Assembly (NCBI GenBank): GCA_023415335.1
Contig: JAEZLD010000002.1
Span: 1 to 36,640, forward strand
Reading direction: 5' to 3'
DNA: 36,640 nt
Source: Bacillota bacterium
GTDB lineage: Bacteria; Bacillota; Clostridia; Clostridiales; Caloramatoraceae
Positions 23,120-30,621 of this stretch are shown piece after piece (within the stretch, counting starts at the first letter, position 1; each line of letters begins with the position of its first letter). Below the pieces are notes generated by a model. It saw only the letters and a program-made list of their open reading frames with translations. It searched no databases and was not told where the DNA came from. The translations under genes were made by a program, and so were the position numbers.

Positions 23120-24103
23120 CTATCGCTCTTCCCTGAAGTATGGAAGTCCAAGGCTCTGGGGAGGCTGATTCTCCTTCTTGTTCCTCATGCTGGTTATAAC
23201 CAGCACTACTAAGGTTACAACATAGGGTATCATCTTGAACAGGGACTGGGTGCTTCTGGTAAGCCCTGGAATATACAGATACATCCAGTAAAGTATTCCA
23301 AACAGATACGAGCCCCATATGGAACCTTTTGGCTTCCAGGTTGTGAATATAACCAGTGCCACAGCCAGCCAGCCAAGGGTTTCCATTGTTCCGTCATTAG
23401 ACCAGGTACCCTTTGTATAGTCCATTACATAATAGAGTCCTCCAAGTCCTGCAATTGCACAGCCTATGCAGGTAGCCAGATACTTATTTTTTGTTACATT
23501 AATTCCTGCCGCATCTGCTGTACTTGGACTTTCTCCAACTGCACAGAGGTTCAGACCCTTACGGGTTTTAGAGAGGAAGTACTGCATGATTACTGCCCCT
23601 ACTATTGCTATATATACCATTCCACCATAGGAGAACAGTATGTCTCCCACTAATGGTAGCTTAGACAGACCAGGTATGGTTGTCCTGAAAGTAGCGCTTG
23701 TAGTAGCAACAGATATCTGTCCCACTCCTCCTGCCAGCTTGTTAAGAGAGCCTCCAAAGAAGTTAGCCACTCCTCCTCCAAATATGGTAAGTGTAAGTCC
23801 TGTAACATTCTGGTTTGCCCTCAGGGTTATAGTAAGGAAGCTATATATAAGACCTCCAAACCCTGCTGCCACAATGGCACAAATGGATGCTATTATTATA
23901 CATAATATTGGGTTAGGGTTAGGGGTCGACCTTTCATAGAGGAATGCTCCTGTAAGACTTGCAATGCCTCCAAGATACATGACTCCAGGAATACCCAAAT
24001 TCAGGTTGCCTGCTTTTTCTGAAAGTATCTCACCTACACACCCAAACATTATAACCGTTCCAAAAACAATGGATACCTGAATTAGTGCGGTTAACTTATC
24101 CAT
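23120..24103 (-). CDS. nupQ: nucleoside ABC transporter permease, NupQ type
   Basis: A 327-residue permease of the BPD_transp_2 (LivH/RbsC-like) family with about nine hydrophobic segments. The pattern FGCVGEILSEKAGNLNLGIPGVMYLGG and AVGESPSTADAAGINVTKNKYLATCIGCAIAGLGGLYYV is typical of YufQ/NupQ. It is the last gene of the BMP-NupOPQ operon, with its start 3 bases after the nupP stop. Together with NupP it should form the heterodimeric pore for purine nucleosides. Confidence 0.92.
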   Translation of the reverse strand: MDKLTALIQVSIVFGTVIMFGCVGEILSEKAGNLNLGIPGVMYLGGIASLTGAFLYERSTPNPNPILCIIIASICAIVAAGFGGLIYSFLTITLRANQNVTGLTLTIFGGGVANFFGGSLNKLAGGVGQISVATTSATFRTTIPGLSKLPLVGDILFSYGGMVYIAIVGAVIMQYFLSKTRKGLNLCAVGESPSTADAAGINVTKNKYLATCIGCAIAGLGGLYYVMDYTKGTWSNDGTMETLGWLAVALVIFTTWKPKGSIWGSYLFGILYWMYLYIPGLTRSTQSLFKMIPYVVTLVVLVITSMRNKKENQPPQSLGLPYFREER

Positions 24104-24106
24104 AAG

Positions 24107-25213
24107 CTAAACCTCCTCTCTATGCTTTCCACGGAATACTAATTTATAATTGATGAAAAATTCACTTCCCAGCACGAAGAACAATATGATTCCCTTCATA
24201 ATCTGGGAGGCCTCATCGTTCAGGTTAAAATCCGATGCAATCTGGGATGCACCCTTCTCCAGGAAAACAATCAAGGTGGAGAAAAGTATCATCACAAAGG
24301 AGTTAAACTTGGAAAGCCATGCAACTATGATAGCTGTAAATCCCCTGCCTCCTGCAGTGCTTGTGGAAATTGTGTGGCTTGCTCCAGAAACTGCCAAGAA
24401 GCCTGAAAGACCACATAAAGCACCAGACAGAAGCATTGTGCGTATAACTACCTTCTTAACGTTTATTCCTGCATATCGGGCTGTATTTTCACTATCACCT
24501 ACAACGGAGATTTCATAACCATGCTTGCTGTATTTCAAATAGAAGAACATTAACACTGTCAGTATCATCACTAATATAACATTAAGCCCATATTCCTTGC
24601 CGAAAACCCATGGGAACCAGCCAGCTTTTGTATTTGGGTTGATTACTCCTACTGTATTAGAACCATATGGATTTTCCCACAGGGCTACAAAGAAGGACGT
24701 AAGCTGTATAGCAATGTAATTCATCATAAGTGTGAACAGCGTTTCATTGGTCTTCCATCTTGATTTGAAAAGTGCAGGGAAGAATCCCCACAGAGCTCCT
24801 GCAGCCACGCTTGCTGCAATCATTACAATGAACAGCACTGCTGTAGGCAGCTTATCCCCCAGATATATCATGCAGGCGGCAGTAGCAATGCCTCCTACCA
24901 GTATCTGTCCTTCTGCTCCTATGTTCCAGAACTTCATCATGAATGCTGGCGCCAGTCCCAAGGATACACAAAGCAGCATCATTATATCTCTTGTGGTAAC
25001 CCATGCACGACGGGTGGTTCCAAAGGCTCCTTTGAACATTGAGCCATAAACTGCTATAGGGTTAAGCTTAGTTACAGCGCGTATGAAAAGTGCACAGATT
25101 ACAAGTGCAGCTATTAAAGCTATAATACGGATTATCCAAGCCTTCCAGCCAGGAAAAGCCCCCCTCTTCACCATACGGACAAGAGGCTCATTAGTCTTTT
25201 GTCTTACTGCCAT
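24107..25213 (-). CDS. nupP: nucleoside ABC transporter permease, NupP type
   Basis: A 368-residue permease. A basic cytoplasmic N terminus (about 1-25) leads into the first membrane helix, then the NupP-like stretches APAFMMKFWNIGAEGQILVG, WKTNETLFTLMMNYIAIQ, VVGDSENTARYAGINVKKVV and LSGALCGLSGFLAVSG. The NIGAEGQ motif is diagnostic for YufP/NupP permeases. The gene starts 1 base before the end of nupO and ends 3 bases before nupQ, indicating tight translational coupling. Confidence 0.93.
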   Translation of the reverse strand: MAVRQKTNEPLVRMVKRGAFPGWKAWIIRIIALIAALVICALFIRAVTKLNPIAVYGSMFKGAFGTTRRAWVTTRDIMMLLCVSLGLAPAFMMKFWNIGAEGQILVGGIATAACMIYLGDKLPTAVLFIVMIAASVAAGALWGFFPALFKSRWKTNETLFTLMMNYIAIQLTSFFVALWENPYGSNTVGVINPNTKAGWFPWVFGKEYGLNVILVMILTVLMFFYLKYSKHGYEISVVGDSENTARYAGINVKKVVIRTMLLSGALCGLSGFLAVSGASHTISTSTAGGRGFTAIIVAWLSKFNSFVMILFSTLIVFLEKGASQIASDFNLNDEASQIMKGIILFFVLGSEFFINYKLVFRGKHREEV

Positions 25214-25214
25214 A

Positions 25215-26780
25215 TTACTCAGCCTCCTTAATATTGGTATCCTGGGCTATTCCCATGCGTACATCAGTACCCATAAGATTTAATGAACCCGTCATCATAA
25301 GACCTAACTCCTCCTTGGAGGTTTTATCTCCATCAACCACTCCCATAAGCTTACCATGGCAAAGCACCATTATCTTATCGCAAAGTGACATCATAACATC
25401 CAGATCCTCTCCAATAAAGAGTACTCCTACCCCGTTTACCTTCTGTTGGTTCAGTATGTCATATATCATATATGAGGAGTTAATATCGAGTCCCCTTACC
25501 GGGTAAGCAGTAATAATTACATTGGGTCCTGTTTTTATCTCACGACCCAGCAGCACCTTCTGCACATTACCTCCAGAAAGCCTGCGCACAGGAGTTTCAG
25601 TAGAAGGAGTCACCACACCCAGCTCCTCTATTACCCTCTGGGCATCAGCACGACCTCTCTTGCGGTCCACAAGCGGATTCCATCTGTTCCCTTCATTGTA
25701 ATTCTTAAGAAGCATGTTGTCCGTAATGGAAAGCGATGGTGCAAGTCCCATTCCAAGCCTGTCCTCAGGTATAAAGCTCATGGATACTCCCTTAGCAAGT
25801 ATCTGTTTGGGAGTCATATGAGATATATCCTCCCCTTTATGGACTATCAATCCTGATTCTATTGGGCGGAGTCCTGCAATAGCCTCGCAAAGCTCCTTCT
25901 GACCGCAGCCTGCAATTCCAGCAACTCCTAGAATCTCTCCTCCTCTTATATAGAAGCTTACATCATCTATAGCCTTATGGCCGTCATTATTCATTATTGA
26001 AAGGTTCCTTATCTCAAGCAGAGGCGTGGTAGCTTCAATTAAAGGCCTTGCTATGTTAAGGTCTATCTTCTTACCAACCATCATTTCGGTAAGGCTGGAC
26101 TCGGTTGCCTCTGACGTATTTACAGTTCCAATATATTCTCCCTTTCTAAGGATGGAAACTCGGTCTGACACCTCCAGCACCTCATTGAGCTTATGGGTTA
26201 TGATAACTATGGCCTTGCCATCCTTCTTCATGTTTCTCATAACATTAAACAGCTTCTGTGTTTCCTGATGGGTAAGTACAGCTGTAGGCTCGTCCAATAT
26301 AAGTATGTCTGCACCACGATATAGAACCTTTATTATCTCCAGTGTCTGCTTCTGGGAAACAGACATATTATATACCTTCTGGTCAGGGTCAAGCTCAAAG
26401 CCATACCGGCCGCATATATCCTTAATACGAGCTATTACATCCTTCCTGCTTCCCTTCTCCTCCAGCCCAAGCATTATATTCTGGGCTGCGGTGAATACCT
26501 CTACCAGCTTGAAGTGCTGATGAATCATGCCTATCTTAAGATCGTACGCATCCTTAGGTGAACGAATGGAAACTTCCTTACTATTTGCGAATATCTCTCC
26601 CTCATCTGGGAAGTATATGCCAGAGAGCATGTTCATAAGGGTAGTCTTGCCACTACCATTTTCACCAAGGAGGGAAAGTATCTCCCCATACCTTATATCA
26701 AGGCATACATGGTTATTTGCCACAATTGAGCCAAATCGCTTAGTCACGTTCTTAAGCTGGATTGCACTTGCATTTTCCAA
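25215..26780 (-). CDS. nupO: nucleoside ABC transporter ATP-binding protein with two ABC domains, NupO type
   Basis: A protein of about 521 residues with two fused ABC cassettes. The first has Walker A GENGSGKTT, a signature-like MSVSQKQTLEI and Walker B ILILDEPTAVLT. The second has the degenerate P-loop GIAGCGQKELCEA, a strong signature LSGGNVQKVLLGREI and a weak Walker B (IITAYPVRGLD in place of the usual QPTRGLD). Only one site is therefore likely to hydrolyse ATP well, as usual in this family. I prefer the TTG at 26780, 8 bases after AAGGGG; the GTG at 26789 overlaps that site. The partner permeases follow directly. Confidence 0.9.
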   Translation of the reverse strand: MENASAIQLKNVTKRFGSIVANNHVCLDIRYGEILSLLGENGSGKTTLMNMLSGIYFPDEGEIFANSKEVSIRSPKDAYDLKIGMIHQHFKLVEVFTAAQNIMLGLEEKGSRKDVIARIKDICGRYGFELDPDQKVYNMSVSQKQTLEIIKVLYRGADILILDEPTAVLTHQETQKLFNVMRNMKKDGKAIVIITHKLNEVLEVSDRVSILRKGEYIGTVNTSEATESSLTEMMVGKKIDLNIARPLIEATTPLLEIRNLSIMNNDGHKAIDDVSFYIRGGEILGVAGIAGCGQKELCEAIAGLRPIESGLIVHKGEDISHMTPKQILAKGVSMSFIPEDRLGMGLAPSLSITDNMLLKNYNEGNRWNPLVDRKRGRADAQRVIEELGVVTPSTETPVRRLSGGNVQKVLLGREIKTGPNVIITAYPVRGLDINSSYMIYDILNQQKVNGVGVLFIGEDLDVMMSLCDKIMVLCHGKLMGVVDGDKTSKEELGLMMTGSLNLMGTDVRMGIAQDTNIKEAE

Positions 26781-26873
26781 AGAGGTCACCCCTTCTAAAT
26801 AAAATAGTTCCTACATTACTCCTGCCAATTGCTCGGTTTTACGGGCTTTTTGACACATTTATTGTAAAAGATG

Positions 26874-26907
26874 TATATGGGAAGTCCCAAAAGTGACTTC
26901 CCATATA
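26874..26907 (-). terminator. intercistronic hairpin between the BMP gene and nupO
   Basis: A perfect 13-bp stem (TATATGGGAAGTC 26874-26886 with GACTTCCCATATA 26895-26907) lies 36 bases after the BMP stop codon on the minus strand. It is followed by a weak T-rich CATCTTTT, so it is probably a leaky terminator or mRNA stabiliser that keeps the binding protein in excess over the membrane parts. Confidence 0.7.
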
Positions 26908-26942
26908 TAACTATTACCAAGTCTAATTTAATATTAATGTAA

Positions 26943-28205
26943 TTATTTGCTGTTTAACTCAGTGATGCCATCTATGCGGACGTCAAAGTAAGGAGCACTT
27001 CTGAACTCATCAGCCTTTGACTCATAGAACACACCATTTTCAATAACGTTGGTCTCATGTTCAAACTTAGCATCAGGCACTACGTCTGCCTTGTACTCTG
27101 TAAGATTCTTTCCACCTACAGTAAACTTTGAGGTATCAAATACGTTTAAGGTGCCAGCCTTAAGTGCAGACTCAACCTCTTTTACCTTTGCATCAGTTCC
27201 CTCTGCACAGGACCCTCCAAGTGTTGTTATAGCAACTGCACCTGTCTTGTAACCCTCTGCCCAGTTAGTTGCAATCTTCTCTCCCTTAATTAACTGGTTG
27301 AATGCATATGTGTAATAAACTGCCCAGTTATTGGTAGCTGAGGTAAGTGCTGCAGTCTTTGCAACGCTAAGCATATCAATGTTGTATCCTACAGAGTATA
27401 CTTCCTGTCCCTTGTCATGAAGTGCCTGGATGGCAGACGGTGCACCTGTTGAATCTGCATGCTGTCCAATTATTACGCATCCATCGGCTGCCAGTGCTGA
27501 ACCTGCTGCGGACTCATCTGTTGGGCTGAACCAGGAATTAGTATAGGTAACCTGCATTGCTACATCTTTATATACTGATTGAATTCCAAGGAAGAATGCA
27601 GTGTATCCAGAAACAACCTCTGCATATGGATATGCTCCAACGTATCCTATCTTAACCTTTTTGTCTGAGGTATAATTCTTATCTGTAAGCTTGTTATTCT
27701 TTACTAATTCAGCAACCTTCATTCCAGCAACAACACCAGATACATAGCGGGATTCATAAACGCTATTAAATGCGTTGCAGAAATTGCTGAGGCCGCTTGA
27801 CTTTGCAGTATCTCCAGTCATTGATACGAATGTTACGTTTGAATTTTCTCTAGCTGCTCTCTCCATATGTGCCTGATGGCCATAGCTGTTTGAGAATATT
27901 GCTGTACAGCCCTGATCAACTAAGTCTATAGCTGTGTCGTAGCATTTTTCATCCTCTGGTACAGAGTACTTCCATATTACATTATTTGCATCAAAGCCGG
28001 TGTCTGTTATTGCCTTCTTAATACCTTCAATGTGTGCGTAGGTATAGCCCTCGTTCTCATCTCCAATAAGGATTACACCAATCTTTATTTTCTTCTTGTC
28101 GCCGTCATCACCCTTTTTGTCATCACCTTTGTTTGTGCTTCCGCAAGCTGTGAAGCAGGCCATGGTCATAATAAGAGCAACAACCAAAGCAATAATTTTT
28201 TTCAT
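26943..28205 (-). CDS. nupN: BMP-family nucleoside-binding lipoprotein
   Basis: A 420-residue substrate-binding lipoprotein. The signal MKKIIALVVALIMTMACF ends in TACGS with lipid-anchor Cys21, then a Lys/Asp-rich linker (KGDDKKGDDGDKKK). The Bmp/PnrA domain follows: KIGVILIGDENEGYTYAHIE, GCTAIFSNSYGHQAH, VSMTGD, KIGYVGAYPYAEVVSGYTAF and QHADSTGAPSAIQALHDKG. BMP proteins bind purine nucleosides, or autoinducer-like sugars in rarer cases. The guanine riboswitch and xpt directly upstream favour guanosine-type ligands. GAGGAGGAG precedes the ATG. Confidence 0.93.
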   Translation of the reverse strand: MKKIIALVVALIMTMACFTACGSTNKGDDKKGDDGDKKKIKIGVILIGDENEGYTYAHIEGIKKAITDTGFDANNVIWKYSVPEDEKCYDTAIDLVDQGCTAIFSNSYGHQAHMERAARENSNVTFVSMTGDTAKSSGLSNFCNAFNSVYESRYVSGVVAGMKVAELVKNNKLTDKNYTSDKKVKIGYVGAYPYAEVVSGYTAFFLGIQSVYKDVAMQVTYTNSWFSPTDESAAGSALAADGCVIIGQHADSTGAPSAIQALHDKGQEVYSVGYNIDMLSVAKTAALTSATNNWAVYYTYAFNQLIKGEKIATNWAEGYKTGAVAITTLGGSCAEGTDAKVKEVESALKAGTLNVFDTSKFTVGGKNLTEYKADVVPDAKFEHETNVIENGVFYESKADEFRSAPYFDVRIDGITELNSK

Positions 28206-28278
28206 TCTCTTCTCCTCCTCGCCTTATGGCAAAATTATTGAAATCCTATATGTAATTCACATTACACGCTTATATATT

Positions 28279-28863
28279 TTATTGCTCCCTGAATACAATA
28301 TCTGGCTCATTCATGGAATCTATAATGGCAAGGGACTCTACCCTTATTCCCTGGGCACGGAGCTTGTCTCCACCCTTCTGGAATCCCTTTTCTATGGCAA
28401 CAGTTATACCTGCTACCTTAGCTCCAGCCTGTTTTGCTAAATCCATAAGTCCTTCAAGTGCACAGCCAGATGCAAGAAAATCATCAACAATTAGCACTAT
28501 ATCTCCTTCATTTAGAAAGTCCTTTTCTACCACCACCTTATACTCTTTATTATAAGTATATGAGGTAACCTGAGTTGTGTATACGTTTGACGAAATGTTC
28601 AGGCTCTTGCTCTTCTTGGCAAACACTACAGGAACATGCAGCTTCGTGGCTGCAGCAAATGCAATGGCTATGCCTGAGGTTTCAATAGTAAGTATCTTAG
28701 ATATTTTGCAGTCTTTATATAATCTTGCTATCTCCTCTCCCATTTCCATAAGGAAGTCCACATCAAGCTGATGGTTAAGAAAGCTTCCAACTTTCAGGAC
28801 GTTGCCAGGATATACCTTACCTTCTGCTAGTATCTTTTTCTCCAGTGACTTAATAACAATCAT
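28279..28863 (-). CDS. xpt: xanthine phosphoribosyltransferase
   Basis: A 194-residue cytoplasmic PRTase converting xanthine (and, more weakly, guanine) plus PRPP to the nucleotide. MKSL-like KSLEKKILAEGKVYPGNVLK and VGSFLNHQLDVDFL are the Xpt hallmarks, with ILTIETSGIAIAFAAA and the PRPP loop IVLIVDDFLASGCALEGL. The ATG abuts GGGAG, so spacing is tight; no better start is in frame. It is first in the purine salvage operon, 73 bases before the BMP lipoprotein gene. Control is by the upstream guanine riboswitch. Confidence 0.96.
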   Translation of the reverse strand: MIVIKSLEKKILAEGKVYPGNVLKVGSFLNHQLDVDFLMEMGEEIARLYKDCKISKILTIETSGIAIAFAAATKLHVPVVFAKKSKSLNISSNVYTTQVTSYTYNKEYKVVVEKDFLNEGDIVLIVDDFLASGCALEGLMDLAKQAGAKVAGITVAIEKGFQKGGDKLRAQGIRVESLAIIDSMNEPDIVFREQ

Positions 28864-28880
28864 CTCCCAAATAATTTTAG

Positions 28881-28907
28881 AAAAAAAACAGACTTAAAAA
28901 AAGTCTG
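28881..28907 (-). terminator. riboswitch terminator of xpt
   Basis: CAGACTT (28889-28895) pairs with AAGTCTG (28901-28907), followed on the minus strand by eight T (plus 28881-28888). It sits between the guanine aptamer and the xpt start. Confidence 0.9.
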
Positions 28908-28976
28908 CCTGCCAACGTAGTCCCTGAATACAGTGTGAAGAAATGCTCCATACATTTTATTGTAAGGTATATTATA

Positions 28977-29042
28977 CCAATAGTCGCAACTGTTATGGCG
29001 TGCGGTAGAAACATTTGGGCCCTCTATCCAAACCTATATTGG
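28977..29042 (-). promoter_or_regulatory. guanine-class purine riboswitch
   Basis: On the minus strand P1 arms CCAATA and TATTGG enclose a 66-base aptamer. The segment from TATA of J1/2 through GTTTCTACC of J2/3 has the same 35-base length as the Bacillus subtilis xpt riboswitch. P2 is formed by GTTTGG and CCAAAT, with the conserved GG in its loop. CATAACA is in the L3 position, with the CC that meets L2. J3/1 reads GACTAT, so the specificity base is C (guanine, hypoxanthine or xanthine), not the U of adenine switches. P3 looks short (CGCA/TGCG). Ligand binding should promote the downstream terminator and repress xpt and probably the nup genes. Confidence 0.9.
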
Positions 29043-29068
29043 CGCTTATTCAATTTTTCGACATAATT

Positions 29069-29096
29069 ATAATAACATATTTCAAGAACTTGTCAA
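29069..29096 (-). promoter_or_regulatory. promoter of the guanine-riboswitch xpt operon
   Basis: On the minus strand a perfect TTGACA (plus 29091-29096) is followed by 16 bases and TATTAT (plus 29069-29074). A perfect TATAAT overlaps it two bases later, with longer spacing. Confidence 0.7.
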
Positions 29097-29137
29097 TAAA
29101 ACTTACGTACACTAACGAAGATTATTTATTATATTTG

Positions 29138-29149
29138 CATAATATTATG
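29138..29149. repeat. short palindrome in the xpt-aro divergent spacer
   Basis: CATAATATTATG is a perfect 12-bp palindrome. A nearby AGTAG/CTACT repeat (about 29164-29187) could form a small hairpin. The rest of 29100-29249 is AT-rich with no ORF. No function is claimed. Confidence 0.3.
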
Positions 29150-29249
29150 TGACTAAGTGAAAGTAGTATATTTGAAAGCTACTATAAAGTTAGTATATCA
29201 TAAAATTTGTAGGATGATAATAGTTTTTTAGAAAACAAAAAAAAATTTA

Positions 29250-29279
29250 TTGACTTGTCAGAATAATAGGTAGTAGAAT
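29250..29279 (+). promoter_or_regulatory. promoter of the aromatic amino acid operon
   Basis: TTGACT (29250-29255), an 18-base spacer and TAGAAT (29274-29279). Transcription would start near 29286, giving a leader of about 265 bases that contains the leader peptide and attenuator. Confidence 0.65.
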
Positions 29280-29332
29280 AAATAAAAGTTTATTTTTTTC
29301 ACTGTAAAGTGTAAAAGTTGAGGAGGAAACCT

Positions 29333-29449
29333 ATGAAAACCCAAAACTCAAGAAAAGAAGAAAAGTATTATTACTTTAGCTTTAGCCAGGGCTTTTATTT
29401 TATAAGTGCCGGTAGCTTTGCTATAGTTAAAAATACTTACTTTTCTTGA
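29333..29449 (+). CDS. Tyr/Phe-rich leader peptide of the aromatic operon (38 aa)
   Basis: A short ORF with an ideal site AGGAGG six bases before ATG. The peptide has 11 aromatic residues in 38, eight of them within the run YYYFSFSQGFYF (residues 12-23, bases 29366-29401), then Y36-F37 before TGA. It lies between the operon promoter and the attenuator terminator, 101 bases before aroF. This is the layout of ribosome-mediated attenuators such as pheA or pheST leaders: when charged tRNA-Tyr or tRNA-Phe is scarce the ribosome stalls in the run. The peptide itself probably has no function. It is too short for most gene callers. I know of no named homologue; the regulatory role is inference from layout. 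Confidence 0.82.
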   Translation: MKTQNSRKEEKYYYFSFSQGFYFISAGSFAIVKNTYFS

Positions 29450-29526
29450 GACGGGCCATGAAAAACTAAGGTATTTGCTCTATAAGTATCTATGTTATTA
29501 AAAGGCTCATTCATGAGCCTTTTTTT
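29347..29526 (+). promoter_or_regulatory. putative transcription attenuator: leader hairpin, antiterminator and terminator
   Basis: Three pairings can be read. (1) A long hairpin: CTCAAGAAAAG (29347-29357) with CTTTTCTTGAG (29440-29450) and AAGTATT (29363-29369) with AATACTT (29432-29438), enclosing the Tyr/Phe codons. (2) A candidate antiterminator: GGCCATGAA (29454-29462) with TTCATG-A-GCC (29510-29519), 9 bp with one bulged A. (3) The terminator: AAAGGCTCAT (29501-29510) with ATGAGCCTTT (29513-29522) and a run of seven T (29520-29526). Pairings 2 and 3 share bases and exclude each other. A ribosome at the leader stop codon would cover 29454-29462 and favour termination; one stalled on the Tyr/Phe codons would leave it free. 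Confidence 0.75.
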
Positions 29527-29550
29527 ATTTATCAAAAGGAGATGCATACT

Positions 29551-30564
29551 ATGATAATTGTAATGAAAAGCAAGTCAGGACTTAAGGATATTCAGGAGAT
29601 TGTAGATTACATTGGGACCTTTGGTGTATCCACTCATCTTATACAAGGAAACCAACAGTGTGTAATAGGACTTGTAGGGGATACTACCGTTATTGATAAG
29701 GATTATCTGGAAACCAATCCCCATGTAGAAAGGGTGATGAAGGTACAGCAGCCCTACAAGCTTGCCAATAAGGCTTTCCATCCCGGCTCTACTGTAATTG
29801 ATGTGAACGGAAGAAAAATTGGCGGTGGAAACCTGGCAATAATTGCAGGTCCCTGCTCCGTAGAAAGTGAGGAACAGATAATAAGTGTAGCAAGATCTGT
29901 TAAGACCTCAGGTGCATCCTTCCTCCGAGGAGGTGCCTTTAAGCCCAGAACCTCCCCCTACAGCTTTCAGGGTATGGGACTTGAAGGCTTAGAGCTTTTA
30001 AAGCTTGCACGTAAAGAAACAGGCCTTCCTATTGTAACAGAAATAATGTCCACTGATGTGCTAGACAGATTTGCAGAGGATGTGGATATTATACAGGTTG
30101 GAGCCAGGAACATGCAGAACTTCGACCTTCTGAAGGAACTAGGCAAAACAAACAAGCCCATACTCCTTAAGAGAGGTATGTCAGCAACAATAGAGGAGCT
30201 TTTAATGTCCGCAGAATATATAATGGCTGGAGGCAACGAAAGAGTAATACTATGCGAGAGGGGAATAAGAACCTTTGAAAGCTATACCAGAAACACCCTG
30301 GACCTTAGCATAATTCCTGCTATAAAGCATTTAAGCCACCTTCCTGTTATAATAGATCCAAGTCATGCCACAGGGCTTGCATGGATGGTACCTCCTCTAT
30401 CAAGGGCTTCAGTTGCCGCTGGTGCAGACGGACTAATAATTGAGGTACATAACGATCCACAGCATGCTAAGTGTGATGGCCCTCAGTCTTTAAGGCCTGA
30501 GGAATTTAGGGAGCTTGTGAGAGAGCTTGAATTAATATCACAATCTCTTAAGGATGTGATATAG
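29551..30564 (+). CDS. aroF: 3-deoxy-7-phosphoheptulonate (DAHP) synthase, AroA-beta type with N-terminal regulatory domain
   Basis: A 337-residue enzyme condensing PEP and erythrose 4-phosphate, the entry to the shikimate pathway. Residues 1-70 form a ferredoxin-like domain (MIIVMKSKSGLKDIQEIVDY), as in the Tyr/Phe-inhibited Thermotoga enzyme. The barrel follows with IIAGPCSVES, FLRGGAFKPRTSPYSFQG, QVGARNMQNFDLLK, LLKRGMSATIEE, CERGIRTFESYTRNTLDLS and DPSHATG. The ATG at 29551 is 9 bases after AAGGAG; the ATG at 29542 abuts it. It is first in the operon, behind the aromatic leader peptide, so both enzyme activity and transcription are probably controlled by aromatic amino acids. Confidence 0.96.
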   Translation: MIIVMKSKSGLKDIQEIVDYIGTFGVSTHLIQGNQQCVIGLVGDTTVIDKDYLETNPHVERVMKVQQPYKLANKAFHPGSTVIDVNGRKIGGGNLAIIAGPCSVESEEQIISVARSVKTSGASFLRGGAFKPRTSPYSFQGMGLEGLELLKLARKETGLPIVTEIMSTDVLDRFAEDVDIIQVGARNMQNFDLLKELGKTNKPILLKRGMSATIEELLMSAEYIMAGGNERVILCERGIRTFESYTRNTLDLSIIPAIKHLSHLPVIIDPSHATGLAWMVPPLSRASVAAGADGLIIEVHNDPQHAKCDGPQSLRPEEFRELVRELELISQSLKDVI

Positions 30565-30621
30565 TTATTATTAAGAGTATTTATTATAGGAATACTATGT
30601 TTGAGAAAAAGAGGTGCTGAT

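Noticed and set aside
29460..29500. T-box antiterminator before aroF.
   Set aside because: No GGTGGTACCGCG-like motif; the leader peptide plus terminator explains the region better.
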